This document shows, in pieces, positions 45,735-57,565 of a DNA stretch of 64,000 nt. The notes under the pieces were generated by a model. It had not been told where the DNA came from. It ran no database searches and saw only the letters and a list, made by a program, of their open reading frames with translations. Numbering within the stretch: position 1 is the stretch's first letter; every line of letters starts with the position of its first letter. Made by a program: the position numbers and the translations under genes. Source of the DNA: Rhizomys pruinosus (lineage: Eukaryota; Chordata; Mammalia; Rodentia; Spalacidae); contig VZQC01012293.1 in NCBI GenBank assembly GCA_009823505.1, positions 351,564-415,563 of the forward strand, read 5' to 3'.

Positions 45735-45958
45735 AAAAATTTTTTTATTTATTCTTATATGTGTATGAATGTACTGTCTGCATGTAGGTTTGTGCACCCG
45801 TGTCGTGCAATGCCGCGGAGGTCAGAAGAGGGTGTCGGATTCCCCTGGAACTGGAGTTAAAGACGGTTCTCAGCTGCCATGTGGGTGCTGGGGATTGAAC
45901 CCAGGTCCTCTGCAAGAGCAGTTGGCACTCTTAACTGCTAGGCTATCTCTCCAGCCCC
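45735..45958 (-). mobile_element. B2 SINE (antisense)
   Basis: Full length: 'atgtactgtctgcatgtagg', 'cccgtgtcgtgcaatgccgc' and 'gctatctctccagcccc'. T-rich direct repeats ('ttattctttt' / 'ttattcttta') flank it. It lacks the tandem 17-mer and retains CpGs. It sits at the 3' edge of an antisense L1 3' end. Confidence 0.96.
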
Positions 45959-45968
45959 TATTTTTTTT

Positions 45969-46340
45969 TTTATTCTTTAACAATTTCATGCATATTCTGA
46001 ATGTTTTGGTCATTTTCCTCCCCATCATCCTCTCATCCTCTTCTCTCTCCTGTTGCAACCCTATCTTCTTCTTCCCAACAGGCTCTCTCTCTCTTTCTCT
46101 CTCTGTATCTCTGTCTTTGTCTCTCTCTCTCTCTTCCCCCTCTCCACTGCATGTAATTACAGTTTCCTACATGAGCACAGGTGGGGAGTTATTTACTGGT
46201 TACAACTTTGAAGAAAATGGCGCTCCCTTTTCCTGCACTCATTAACTGCTCACAGTTCCTCAGTGAGTGGCGAAGCTTCACGAACCCCTCCCCCATGCAT
46301 CCATGCATGATGAAAACTTGCCCACACATCCATGCATGAT
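45969..46340 (-). mobile_element. L1 3' UTR (antisense)
   Basis: 'acaatttcatgcatattctg', 'ctctcctgttgcaaccctat', 'cctacatgagcacaggtggg' and 'actttgaagaaaatggcgct' then 'gaacccctcccccatgcat' follow the antisense rodent L1 3' UTR. A CT microsatellite (46083-46130) is embedded. Confidence 0.72.
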
Positions 46341-46371
46341 ATCCTCCCCCATGCATCCATGCATGATGAAA
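46287..46371. repeat. 56-bp spaced duplication with ATGCATCCATGCATGA motif
   Basis: 'cctcccccatgcatccatgc' then 'atgatgaaa' occurs at 46287 and again at 46343, with a shortened third 'catccatgcatgat' between. A tandem duplication inside the L1 3' end. Confidence 0.92.
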
Positions 46372-46374
46372 TAG

Positions 46375-48260
46375 TGAGGAGCCCAGTCTTGTGTGTTTGC
46401 TTCTGATTCTTAATCTCCTCTCAGGGAATAATTCCCATACTTTGAAAGCTGGCTTCTCTCTGTCCTTGCTAGTTCTGTGGTCACATTCACAGGATCCAGA
46501 GCCCCACCTGCCACATCTCGAAATGATAGGGTTGGACGTGAATGGTTCTGAATGCTCCTAATGGCTTTAACGATACGTGCGACTATGACAGTTCTCATAA
46601 ACATCAAGTTTCTCTCTCCATGGCCTCATTTGGCCTATAATTAGCACTGTTTATTTTTGTCTCCATTTAATACATACCTTTACTTTCTCTTCATTATTTT
46701 TCTTATCTCATTCCATTTAATGGTCTTTCATTGTGCTTTATATTATCTCTGAGAACCATCTTACATATCCATCAGAAAAGGGTATATAAGTTCATGCAAA
46801 TTTATCACTACTTCATGATATAAAATTATAATGATGAAAATCTCAAGGTAAAATAAAGGATTTCCATTCCTTAAATGCTTCAGCTAGCTGAGTTGCCTGC
46901 AGCACTAAGGTCCACAGTCCACAGTGAGAAGTCCTGACATGTCAGAGAGGGTGGGTAGGCTCTGCCTCATCTACACCCTTCTTTTTGTGCAAGCTTTAAG
47001 CCCAACTCACTTTCCTGACTCCCTACAAAACATGCTAAGCTTATTCAAAACTTCAGAGCTTTGCTGCTTGTTCTTCTGTTCACAGCAACCAGCACCTTTC
47101 CCCTTCCTAAACCATGTTACTAGACTCTCTCTGCATCCCTTACATACCCACTTATTACCCAGTCACCAAGTCTCATTTCAAGCCTTGAATGTAGACTTGA
47201 GTTTTTCTGCTAGTATGATCCTATTCCTTTCAAAGCACCATGTAGCATATCCTAAATATTGTAAAAACTGAGCTTGATGTGTGAGCTTAATTTCTGGTCA
47301 TGCTAGGATTTCTATCACAAGAGTTGAAGCTCAATTGATACATCTTACTTCAGCAACAGGCATAATGAAAGTCATGTAAACAAAAACATAAGCTACAAGA
47401 GTCTAAAAATATTTTGAAAGGAGCACAAAGTAGAACGACAGATGATTTAACAGTCACCTCAAACCCTGAGTGTTTTCACTAAAAATATGAACTCGGCCAT
47501 TTAAAAGTGGCTGGCCGGTTTGTTTCTGTTCTCATCTGGGTTTCTGTGACTGACAGATACAGCAGGAATGGTGAGGTCCTTGCACACTGTAGCTAACGCT
47601 GGGAATGAGTACTGCATGCGGCTTGTGATTAAGTATTGCCCCTGAGTTTACAGGTCTGTAGTGAGCTGCCCAGGGAGGTTAATCTTGAACACAGCAATTA
47701 CTCATTTACCTGCTGCCCTGCTGTCTGGCTCAGGTTTCTAAACAGTATCTAAACAGCCCATAACCTCCCAGAATTCTCCTGGATAAGAACCCCAGAACCC
47801 GCGCACTACTTCTGACAAAAAACTTGAATTGTGAATCAAACACTTTAAGAACCAAAGACATTTCCATTTCCTATGCATTATTTTGACTTTTTCTTCTGTT
47901 GTTAGGCAAATAGTTGCAGAATATAGTTTTAGAAACAGATACCAGGACCCATGTTCTTTTGTCCACACTGTCTGATGTCAGAGCCCATAATCAACATAAA
48001 GTACTAGCCCTGATAAAGCTAAGATTACTAACACCCAGTTCTCTTTGCCCAGTTAACCCACAATCTCCCTTGAGACTCAAATTATTCAAATACAGTAAAA
48101 TGCAAGAACTAACAATTGGCCAGTAAACAGATTTGCAGCAGTTCAAACCACAGAATTAGTTTTTATTTTTAGGTTTGTTTTTTATTTTTTATTTTTTGAG
48201 ATACGGTCTCACTCTTCATCCTTCATGGAATTTACTGAAAAAAGATCCCAGGCTAACTTA
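46375..48260. other. Unique non-coding stretch
   Basis: About 1.9 kb with no recognised repeat. A 115-codon plus-strand frame (46924-47271) has no domain I recognise. Confidence 0.4.
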
Positions 48261-48264
48261 AAAA

Positions 48265-49305
48265 AACACTAATTTTTGAGAGTTCCATAGATAAGTATTA
48301 TATTTGCATTCTTTCTATCCCTTCCAGTCCCCCCCTGAGTCCTCTCATGTCTCATATCCCCCTTCAATTTCTTGTCTTCTTCTTTGATTAATATTGTTAC
48401 ATAGACACACACAAATTTATACACACAAACATACACATGCACTGAGTCCATTTAGTAGTATACCCGTGTTTAGGGCTACCCACCTGGGATGAGATAACCT
48501 CTCGGGGAGGGGAGCTTGTTCCTGGAGAAAATGGGCTCTCCGTCCCTCGGCAACCATTGATTGCCCGTAGCTCTTTGTCTTGGGTGGGACCCCATGACAT
48601 TCTCCTCATTAGACCACCACACTGTGGAGATTTCACTGGGCAGCTTCCCTGTCATGCCTAGAACACATTAACTAGCAGCAGGTGTCGTGTCTCTCTGGCT
48701 CTTACATTCTTTCTGCCCTCTCTTCCGTGATGCTCCCTGAGCCTTAGGTGTAGAGGTCACATTGTAGATGTGTCACTTAGGGCTGGGCATCTCACAGTTA
48801 CTTATTCTCTGTGTTTGACCAGTTGGGGAACTTTGTAATAGTCTCCATCTGTTAAAAAACAAGAAGCTTCTTTAATGAGTGGTGAGAGATATGATTGTCT
48901 ATAAATTCTATTTAGAATACAGTAAGAAATTATGTTGGATTAGGGAAGTGACAGAAATGGGTTCTTCTCTAGGGTCTGTGACCTCTCCAGCTATGTGTAT
49001 TTGGCTATGTTTATAGTATCTTGTATGAGTTCCTTCCTATTGAGCAGGCCTTAAATCCATTTAGACATCTGTTGATTACCCAGGATAAAAGTACCACTAC
49101 TGCACAAATAGAGATAGTTTGCTGGGTGATCATTGTTGTGGTCTGTAGACTTTATAGTCTGGTATGGTCATTGATTGGTTTTCTTTATTGGCAGCTTGAT
49201 TATGAGAGATAGTCTTCAGGAAGAAGCTTCCAGGTCAGTTCCAACTCAATTGCTGTAAGTCCTGTGTCCAAAGTGTGTCCTGCCTTTAGCAATAGGGTCT
49301 TATCT
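48265..49305 (-). mobile_element. L1 3' end (Lx-like, antisense)
   Basis: 'ttgcattctttctatccctt', 'caaccattgattgcccgtag', 'ctgtggagatttcactgggc', 'gtaatagtctccatctgtta', 'gcttctttaatgagtggtga', 'gtctgtgacctctccagct' and 'gcttccaggtcagttccaac' reproduce a rodent L1 3' UTR in reverse. It is the paralogue of 10880-11300. Confidence 0.82.
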
Positions 49306-49310
49306 GGAAG

Positions 49311-49411
49311 TTCTGGGAAGCTATCAAGGGCTGTGGCCCAGGTTAGCTTTGAACTCACTGCCTCAAACTCCTGAATGGTGAGATTAGAGGCATGTTGCAC
49401 CATGCCTGACT
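49311..49411 (-). mobile_element. B1/B4-like fragment (antisense)
   Basis: 'ggcccaggttagctttgaac', 'ctcactgcctcaaactcctg' and 'gagattagaggcatgttgca' then 'ccatgcctgac' follow a diverged antisense 7SL-type SINE. Confidence 0.6.
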
Positions 49412-49764
49412 TCAACCCACACAATTTTAAATAGAAGAAACTCACTTTTCAGACTAGAATACTACTATAGCTTTGCTTCCAGGGTAAATACAGCTTATAT
49501 GTACATCTGTGTGCTTGTGTGCAAAAGTGTGTATGTAGCTATGTAGCATACACACCATGTGGTTTCAGATCATTATGCTATCAAAAAGAAAAATTGTAGT
49601 CTATAAATTACTGAAGCAAATATATTTTGTTAGTAATGTCATGTATTTGGAATTTCTACTCAAATTGCTTCCAAAAGATATTTGAAGCAAGTCATTAATT
49701 ACCACAAACAACACACACACAGTCTGTTTATATATTTATAAGCTACATTCTGTTTATGTACATT

Positions 49765-49870
49765 AAATTATTTAACTACCCCCATTTTATAAATGAGGAG
49801 ATTGAGGCACGGGGGGGTTTCATTAACACAAGGATGACATAGCTAGTGTGGGGTGTAAGCTGCTGGACGC
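49765..49870 (-). repeat. MIR fragment (antisense)
   Basis: 'cccccattttataaatgagg' and 'agattgaggcacgg' match the antisense MIR core, followed by 'gatgacatagctagtgtggg'. Confidence 0.65.
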
Positions 49871-49874
49871 CCTC

Positions 49875-50630
49875 CCACTTCAGAGCCTGATTTCAGGCTT
49901 TCTGCAACTAGGCTAAATTTTGGAGTAATATTTGATAATTCCATATTGTGTTTCAAGGACGGAAGGCAGTGGATCTACAGCACTGACCAAGATTGTTACT
50001 GTGGTTAACAATTCAGTGAGGGCAGTGCCTTCTTATCCAGAGCCTTACTTACTGCAATTTCAGTTATCTAAGGCCAACTGCAGTGCAAAAATTCGAATGG
50101 GAAAGTTTAGCAATAAGAAATTAGAGATAAATGATTCCCGTGTTCTACGTTGTGTACTGCTCTGAGCAGAGTATGGAATCTTGGGCTTCCCTAGTCCATG
50201 CAGTCTATAATAAAAAGAATCCCCTTGTCCCAGGTGTCCATCCAGGCTGTACACCCTTCCCACCCATCAGTCACTCTGTAACCAACTTCATTATCAAACC
50301 TGCTGTTGCTGTATCCCAGTGTTCATGTTCAAGTAACCCCTACTTTACTTAGTATTGTCCCCAATAGCACAGGAGTAGTGATGCTTGCTAGACTGACTTA
50401 TTACATATTGTTTTAGCTGTTTTATCTTATTGTTAGTTACTGTGATTGATCTTTTACTGTGCCCGATTTATCAAACTTTACCATAGGTATGTACACATAG
50501 GAAAAAGCCATAGTAAAGTAGATACAGGGTGCTTTCAGGCATCTACAGGAGAATCTTGAAATGTAGCTTCTGAGGACAAGCAGTAACTGCTGCAATCTCA
50601 AGTTCTTGCAGTTATGGCCAGAATGAAACC
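49875..50630. other. Unassigned stretch
   Basis: No family is recognised. 'caatttcagttatctaaggc' then 'caactgcagtgcaaaaa' recalls an old dispersed repeat, not assigned. Confidence 0.35.
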
Positions 50631-50647
50631 TTAAAATGAAGGAGTCT

Positions 50648-50884
50648 GGGACTGGAGAGATAGCCTAGCAGTTAAGGGCACCGACGCTCTTGCAGAGGAC
50701 CCAGGTTCAATCCCCAGCACCCACATGGCGGCTAAGAACCGTCTGTAACTCCAATTCCAGGAGAACTCCAGTTCCAGGGGAATCCAACACCCTCTTCTGA
50801 CCTCTGCGGCATTGCACGACACGGGTGCAAAGACCTGCATGCAGACAGTACATTCATACACATACAAAGATAAATAATAAAAAA
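50648..50884 (+). mobile_element. B2 SINE with 17-bp duplication and perfect target-site duplication
   Basis: A box 'tagcctagcagttaaggg', B box 'ggttcaatcccc', both tandem 17-mers, and an A tail. The 15-base repeat 'aaaatgaaggagtct' flanks it (50633-50647 and 50885-50899). Confidence 0.97.
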
Positions 50885-50899
50885 AAAATGAAGGAGTCT

Positions 50900-52055
50900 A
50901 TTAGGCCAGACTTTCTGATACTGAATTTAAAGAGAACCATCATGCCAGTGTTGGGGTTTTTGGGGTTAGGGGAGTATTGTGTCCCCACCTGGAGAGTTTG
51001 GCCAGCCTTTATGTGGGAGAATGAGCCTGCCTGCGGGGTGCTATTTCTGCTGTGGAGGAAGCCAGAGGAAAGGATAGGTGAGTTCTGAGCCCCTGCAGGG
51101 AGGGTTTGGAGGAGACTTGGGGGACATGTGTCTCCACGGTAGTACAGAGATAGGCCTCCAAGGGACTTGCTGCTTGCAGACACATTCCTGGCATTGCACT
51201 TGAGAAAGATGCCCCGTGACCAAAAATTTCAGGAATATTCTTATAAATAACAAACTCCTTCATGTTGCTAAATGCATCTCATCTTTCTCTGAAAAGCTTC
51301 CCCTTTTGAAGCTTAGGTAGACATGTTGCTTGCACATCAGGGTTTCTCTCCTTGCATATAATATTGTTCTTACCCTCTTATTTTGACATATGCAGTTATC
51401 TACTGGATGGAGACCTTGTATGAATTCTGGGACTTGGACATGCATGGACATGCTTTTCCAGGCTCTGGAGTGCACTGTGGGGAAGGGCAGACAAACCCCC
51501 CAGTAAAAGCACAGCTGGAGAACCAAAGCAAAAGCACTCATTCATTCAAAAAATATGGAATGTGTTAGCTCATGGGCCATGCCAGAACCTCAGCTGGATT
51601 AAAAAATGAATCCTGCACCAGGTCTCAGGAAATAAAGAGGCCGCTGGGAGAGTCTGATAGGCAGGAGCTCTTCTGACCTGGGATGTCTGATCCAGTCCAA
51701 TCAGAGGTAGGGCGCTGTGGACTCCTGTGCCAGCAGGGGGCAGACATGGGCAGTGGAGGACAGCATCTGATTAAACAGTTGGTCTGAAGACAGGAGAACA
51801 ATGCTGGAGGGAAAAGCCATTAGGAAATGGGTGTGTGGGGAAGTAGCATCAGAACATCAGGATGGAGAGGACACGGGACACACCATGGTGCTTTAGGAAG
51901 CTGAGCTATTTAGAATGGATGCAGTGTCTTCACGGGGCAAAGCTGAGACCTGTGTAGTGTCTAGATCACATAGTCATGCAGCCATGCCAGGCTAAGAAGT
52001 TTGATTCTTTTTCTTTGGGCATTGGGGAGCCGGAGAAGAAATTAGGTAGGACAGT
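50900..52055. other. Unique stretch upstream of the minisatellite
   Basis: No repeat or exon is recognised. Overlapping frames up to 109 codons lack domains. Confidence 0.4.
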
Positions 52056-52059
52056 ACTA

Positions 52060-54690
52060 TCACTAGCACTACTCCTCACTATCACTACCACCACCAGCAC
52101 CACCACCAGCACCACCACCACTGCCACCACTATCACCACTGCCACCACTACCACCACTGCCACCACCACCACCACTACCACCACTGCCACCACTACCACC
52201 ACTGCCACCACCGCCACCACTACCACCACTGCCACCACTGCCACCACTGCCACCACTACCACCACTGCCACCACCATCACTGCTACCACTGCCACCACTA
52301 CCACCACGGCCACCACTACCACCACGGCCACCACTGCCACCACTGCCACCACTGCCACCACGGCCACCACTACCACCACGGCCACCACTGCCACCACTGC
52401 CACCACTGCCACCATGGCCACCACTGCCATCACCGCCACCACCACCATCACCGCCATCACTGCCACCACTGCCACCACTGCCACCACTGCCACCACTGCC
52501 ACCACTACCACCATAGCCACCACGGCCACCACAGCCACCATGGCCACCACTACCACCACGGCCACCACTACCACCACGGCCACCACTACCACCAATGCCA
52601 CCACTACCACCACTGCCACCACTGCCACCACGGCTACCACTGTCACCACTGCCATCACTGCCACCACTTCCACCACTGCCACCACTGCCACCACTACCAT
52701 CACTGCCACCACTGCCATCACTGCCACCACTTCCACCACTGCCACCACTGCCACCACTACCATCACTGCCTCCACTGCCACCACTACCATCACTGCCACC
52801 ACTGCCATCACTGCCACCACTGCCACCACTGCCACCACTGCCGTCACTACCACAACTGCCACCACTGCCACCACTGCCACCACTGCCATCACTGCCACCA
52901 TCACCATCACCGCCACCACTGCCACCACTGCCACCAGGGCCACCACTGCCACCACTACCACCATGGCCACCACTACCACCACGGCCACCACTACCACCAC
53001 AGCCACCACTACCACCAATGCCACCACTACCACCACTGCCACCACTGCCACCACTGCTACCACTGCCACCACGGCCACCACTGTCACCACTGCCACCATG
53101 GCCACCACTACCACCACTGCCACCATTACCACCACTGCCACCACTGCCACCACTACCACCACTACCACCACTACCACCACTGCCACCACTTCCACCACTG
53201 CCACCACTACCATCACTGCCACCACTGCCACCACTGCCACCACTGCCACCACTGCCACCACTGCCACCACTACCACCACTGCCACCACTGCCACCACTGC
53301 CACCACTGCCATCACTGCCACCATCACCATCACCGCCACCACTGCCACCACTGCCACCAGGGCCACCACTGCCACCACTACCACCATGGCCACCACTACC
53401 ACCACGGCCACCACTACCACCACAGCCACCACTACCACCAATGCCACCACTACCACCACTGCCACCACTGCCACCACTGCTACCACTGCCACCACGGCCA
53501 CCACTGTCACCACTGCCACCATGGCCACCACTACCACCACTGCCACCACTACCACCACTGCCACCACTGCCACCACTACCACCACTACCACCACTACCAT
53601 CACTGCCACCACTTCCACCACTGCCACCACTACCATCACTGCCACCACTGCCACCACTGCCACCTCTACCACCACTACCATCACTGCCACCACTTCCACC
53701 ACTGCCACCACTACCATCACTGCCACCACTGCCACCACTACCATCACTACCACCACTACCATCACTGCCACCACTTCCACCACTGCCACCACTACCATCA
53801 CTGCCACCACTGCCACCACTGCCACCACTACCACCACTACCATCACTGCCACCACTTCCACCACTGCCACCACTACCATCACTGCCACCACTGCCACCAC
53901 TGCCACCACTACCACCACTACCATCACTGCCACCACTTCCACCACTGCCACCACTACCATCACTGCCACCACTGCCACCACTACCATCACTGCCACCATT
54001 GCCATCACTGCCACCACTGCCACCACTGCCGTCACTACCACAACTGCCACCACTGCCACCACTGCCACCACTACCACCACTGCCACGACTGCCACCACTG
54101 CCACGACTGCCACGACTGCCACCACTGCCATCACTGCCACCATCACCATCACCACCACCACTGCCACCACTGCCACCACTGCCACCACCACCATCACCAC
54201 CATCACTGCCACCACTGCCCTCACTGCCACCATCACCATCACCACCACCACTGCCACCACTGCCACCACTGCCACCACCACCATCACCACCATCACTGCC
54301 ACCACTGCCATCACTGCACCACTACCACCACTGCCACCACTACCACTACTGCCACCACTGTCACCACTGCCACCACCACCATCACTGCCACCACTGCCAC
54401 CACTGCCATCACTACCACAACTGCCACCACTGCCACCGCCACCACTGCCGTCACTGCCACCACCATCACCACCACCACTGCCACCACTACCACCACTGCC
54501 ACCACTGCCACCACTGCCACCACTGCCACCACTGCCACCACTGCCACCACTGCCACCACTGCCACCACTGCCACCACTACCACCACTGCCACCACTGCCA
54601 TCACTGCCAACACTGCCACCACTGCCACTACTGCCACCACCGCCATCACTGCCACCACTGCCACCACTACCACCACTGCCACCACCACCT
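52060..54690. repeat. 2.6-kb minisatellite, 9-bp unit CCACCACTG with higher-order repeats
   Basis: The plus strand is built from 9-mers of the form CCACCACTG with variants (CTA, CGG, ATC, TTC endings). Nested order exists: an 81-bp unit (9 x 9) recurs at 53611, 53692, 53773, 53854 and 53935 (positions of 'acttcc'), and a 423-bp unit (47 x 9) relates 52900-53190 to 53323-53613. Because the unit is a multiple of three and lacks stops in several frames, it produces open frames of 1024, 932 and 780 codons. These are not supported as genes. Confidence 0.97.
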
Positions 54691-54905
54691 CCAATCACCA
54701 CCACCACCACTATCATCACTGCCATCACTTCCACCACTACCACCACTGCCACCACCACCTCCAATCACCACCACCACCACCATCACCACCATCACCACCA
54801 CCACCACCACCATCACCACCACCATCACCACCAGCACCACAACCATCACCACCATCACCATCACCATCACCATCACCACCACCACCACCATCACCACCAA
54901 CCATC
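54691..54905. repeat. (CAC)n/(CAT)n trinucleotide array
   Basis: The 3' end of the minisatellite turns into CAC/CAT triplets. 'ctccaatcaccaccaccacc' appears at 54689 and 54759, 70 bp apart, so this part also duplicated. Confidence 0.95.
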
Positions 54906-54934
54906 ACTGCTCTACCCTTTATTGCCCCTTCCTG

Positions 54935-55065
54935 TAGCTTACTGTGTGTCAGGCAATGTGTTAGATATAACAATAAGCTATCCCAGTGAATTTTACCAAC
55001 AATTCTGTGAGATAGATATAATTTTCCATTTTTTTAATCCAGAAGACTAAGGTTTAGACAGTAGA
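54935..55065 (-). repeat. MIR fragment (antisense)
   Basis: 'agcttactgtgtgtcaggca', 'aattctgtgagatagatata' and 'atccagaagactaaggttta' then 'ga' follow the antisense MIR order. Confidence 0.55.
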
Positions 55066-55340
55066 AGACACTCATTTGTTGCAGTGCCTTCACAATGTAC
55101 CATAGGCTTGGGTGCCTTAAACAACAGTAATTTTTGTCATAATTCTGGAGCTGGGAATTCTGAGATGAGAGTGTCAGCCGACTGCCTTCTTCCAAGACCT
55201 CCTGTCTTCATGGTCTTCCCACATCTGACTTGACCTCCTCTTTTATAAGACACAGTTTATTGGGTCAGGGTCCATTTATAATGACTTTATTTTACCTTAA
55301 GCATGTCTTTAAAGACCTTCCTTAACTCAGCCTATATAAT

Positions 55341-55498
55341 GCTGGGCATGGTGGCACATGCCTTTAATCCCAGCACTCGGGAGGCAGAGGCAGGTGATCT
55401 CTGTGAGTTCAAGGCCTGCCTGGTCTACAGAGTGAGCTCTAGGCCAGCTGGGACTAAAGGGAGACTCTGTCTCAAAAAAAAAAAAAAAAAAAAAAAAG
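55341..55498 (+). mobile_element. B1 SINE with long A tail
   Basis: 'gctgggcatggtggcacatg', 'tttaatcccagcactcggga', 'cctggtctacagagtgagct' and 'agactctgtctcaaaa', with about 24 A. Confidence 0.96.
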
Positions 55499-55499
55499 G

Positions 55500-55845
55500 A
55501 GCATTTTTCAAAGTCACAAAGTTAGAAAGTAAGAAGTGTGAAAATGGACCCAGGCAGACTCACCTGGAGCCCCTGTTCTTACTTTAAAAACTTCAAATGT
55601 ATGCTTTAGAAAGTGCAATGACTGAAATAAGAAACTCACCCTGGAGAGTAAAGTTGTACGGAGGAGGACTAGTTAGTGAGTGGACTTTTGCAAGAGTCCA
55701 GCTGAGAGATACAACCCAAGTGAGTTCAACAGAAGCCAGGGGGTAAACTAGAAGTGGGTAGCTCTAGTCTGTGTTTACAGCTCTCCGGGGCTTACATCTA
55801 CTACTCTAATCGTCATGTGTGTTAACTTCTTTCACATTTTAGTTT
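55500..55845. other. Unique non-coding stretch
   Basis: No repeat or exon is recognised. Confidence 0.4.
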
Positions 55846-55849
55846 ATCC

Positions 55850-56032
55850 ATATTAGTGTTAGGCTTGCATGCATGCAAGTCCATCCATGTTGTGCAGTGC
55901 AGAGGACAGAAGAGGGTGTTGGATCCCCTGGAACTGATGGTTGTTAGTCACCCTGTGTGTGCTGGGACTCCAACTTGGATCCTCTGCAAGGGCAGCCAGT
56001 GCTGTTAATCGCTGAGCCATCTCTCCAACCAC
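55850..56032 (-). mobile_element. B3/B2-type SINE (antisense)
   Basis: 'gaggacagaagagggtgttg', 'gatcccctggaactgatggt', 'gtgctgggactccaacttgg' and 'gctgagccatctctccaacc'. Confidence 0.87.
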
Positions 56033-56059
56033 TGTGTGCTTAAATTCTTGGGGGACACT

Positions 56060-56340
56060 CCAAACTGTTACTCAGTAACTGCACCTCTTCACCTTTCTAA
56101 CAGTGTACAGGGCTCCAGTGTTCCCCCATTTTTGACAATCTGGACCTGTTCTTCTCTAGTTCTCTCTCTGGTTTTGATTTTCACTTCCCAACCAGCTAAT
56201 GACCTTGAGCATCTTTTCATGTTTTTTCTTTGCACATTTTCTTTGGAGAAAAAAAGGGAAATTCCTTTGCCATTAAAAAAACTGTAGATTGTCTTTTTGT
56301 TGTTGTTGAATTGAAAGATCATCTATTTTATGTTAGAGCG
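56060..56340 (-). mobile_element. Old L1 ORF2 3' fragment (antisense)
   Basis: 'ctaatgaccttgagcatctt', 'tttcatgttttttctttgca', 'attttctttggagaaaaaaa' and 'gtctttttgttgttgttgaa' then 'ttgaaagat' follow the antisense L1 ORF2 C-terminal region. Confidence 0.72.
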
Positions 56341-56512
56341 AGTTAGGAAGTCTTTGAGATGAGTTTGACAAGGACTGCCATTCATTCTCCTTCAAAGCTT
56401 CTGCTTTACAAACAAGGTTGTATTGGTGCATAGCTTTTATTTCCATACTGACAGAGGCTGGTCTTGCACTCTCAGTTACAGGTTTGGGTATGGCAACAGA
56501 GAGAGCATGGCT

Positions 56513-56908
56513 TGTGGTATGGTTCGATTGTGTCCCTCAAAGTTTCCTGTGGTGTGGAGGTGGGAGAACCTTTAAGAAATGGGACAAAGTGCAAGGTGAT
56601 TTGGCCATTGGAGTACTACTCTTGGAGGGATTAAGTAGCTCTGGAGGTACCCTGGGTAAGTTCTGTGAGAGTGAGTTTTTATAGAAATAATGAGCCTAGT
56701 TCCTGAGTTCCTCTGGCATCACATGATCTTCTCTTTACCTGTTGTTATCTGCCATCCATCATGAGACCCTCAGCAAAGGCCAAAAACATGGGGCTACCTG
56801 GTCTCGGACCCTCAACCTTCTAAAGCTGTCAGATGAACAAACTTTTGCATTGTATGTAGTGCTTAGCTTTAGATGTTTTGTTATAGCAGCAGAACATGGA
56901 ATACTACA
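56513..56908 (+). mobile_element. MLT1/MaLR-type LTR
   Basis: TG...CA ends. 'tggtatggttcgattgtgtc', 'ctggcatcacatgatcttct', 'ctgtcagatgaacaaacttt' and 'tttgttatagcagcagaaca' then 'tggaatactaca' match the MaLR LTR layout, about 396 bp. Confidence 0.78.
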
Positions 56909-57199
56909 GTCCACAGAGCTATCTCTCCTTCACTGAAAAGTTTGCTGACTCCTGAAGTAGACTCTAAATCTTATTTCTGACCTGTGTGATCTCACTTCTA
57001 TGAAAAACTGAGAAATCCATCTTTTTTGGAATAAAGTGTTGATGATAATTAGAAACTTTTACTAGGCCATTTAGTCACACAGCTGCTATTTCCTAGGAAC
57101 ATTTCTTTGAGTGTAAGAGCCCAAGGTGGTGGCTGACCATGAGGAAACAATTTTCCAGACAGCTGGGATGTTAGTCATATGCACTCACGGCAATGATGA

Positions 57200-57565
57200 C
57201 AGCATACAAATCCCATGCAGACTCAAAGCAGACCAAATCCCCAGCATAGACATGAGGAAGTGTGTAAGAAACCCCAACTCTACCTGAGGAGCTATTGACA
57301 ACTGATGGCTGCTGGGAGAGGGAGAGAGACAGTCTCTTTCAAGGATGGGACTCTTGGTAGGGTAACCATGCACCAGTGGATGGACCCACACTGAAGGACA
57401 TTTGGTGACACAAATTAGTCTCTCTATAGGCCTTAATCACATACATACACACACACACATTAGAGTGCATCAATTTGGACGGGGTAGTAAGGGGTGGAGC
57501 AGATAGGGGAGGGATCTAAATATCATCAAAATATATTATTTGAGAATCACAAAAATTCAATACAA
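57200..57565 (+). mobile_element. L1 3' UTR fragment
   Basis: 'aggagctattgacaactgat', 'ggctgctgggagagggagag', 'accatgcaccagtggatgga' and 'aaaatatattatttgagaat', then an A-rich end. It is the best preserved of the plus-strand L1 3' ends in the window. Confidence 0.8.

Noticed and set aside
46924..47271. 115-codon frame as a small gene
   Set aside because: No domain, no neighbouring exon and no clear promoter or polyadenylation context. Likely chance.
51976..55050. 1024-codon open frame as a mucin-like or Thr-rich gene
   Set aside because: It is a translation of a 9-bp tandem array, other frames and the opposite strand are equally open, and no non-repetitive domain or gene structure surrounds it.
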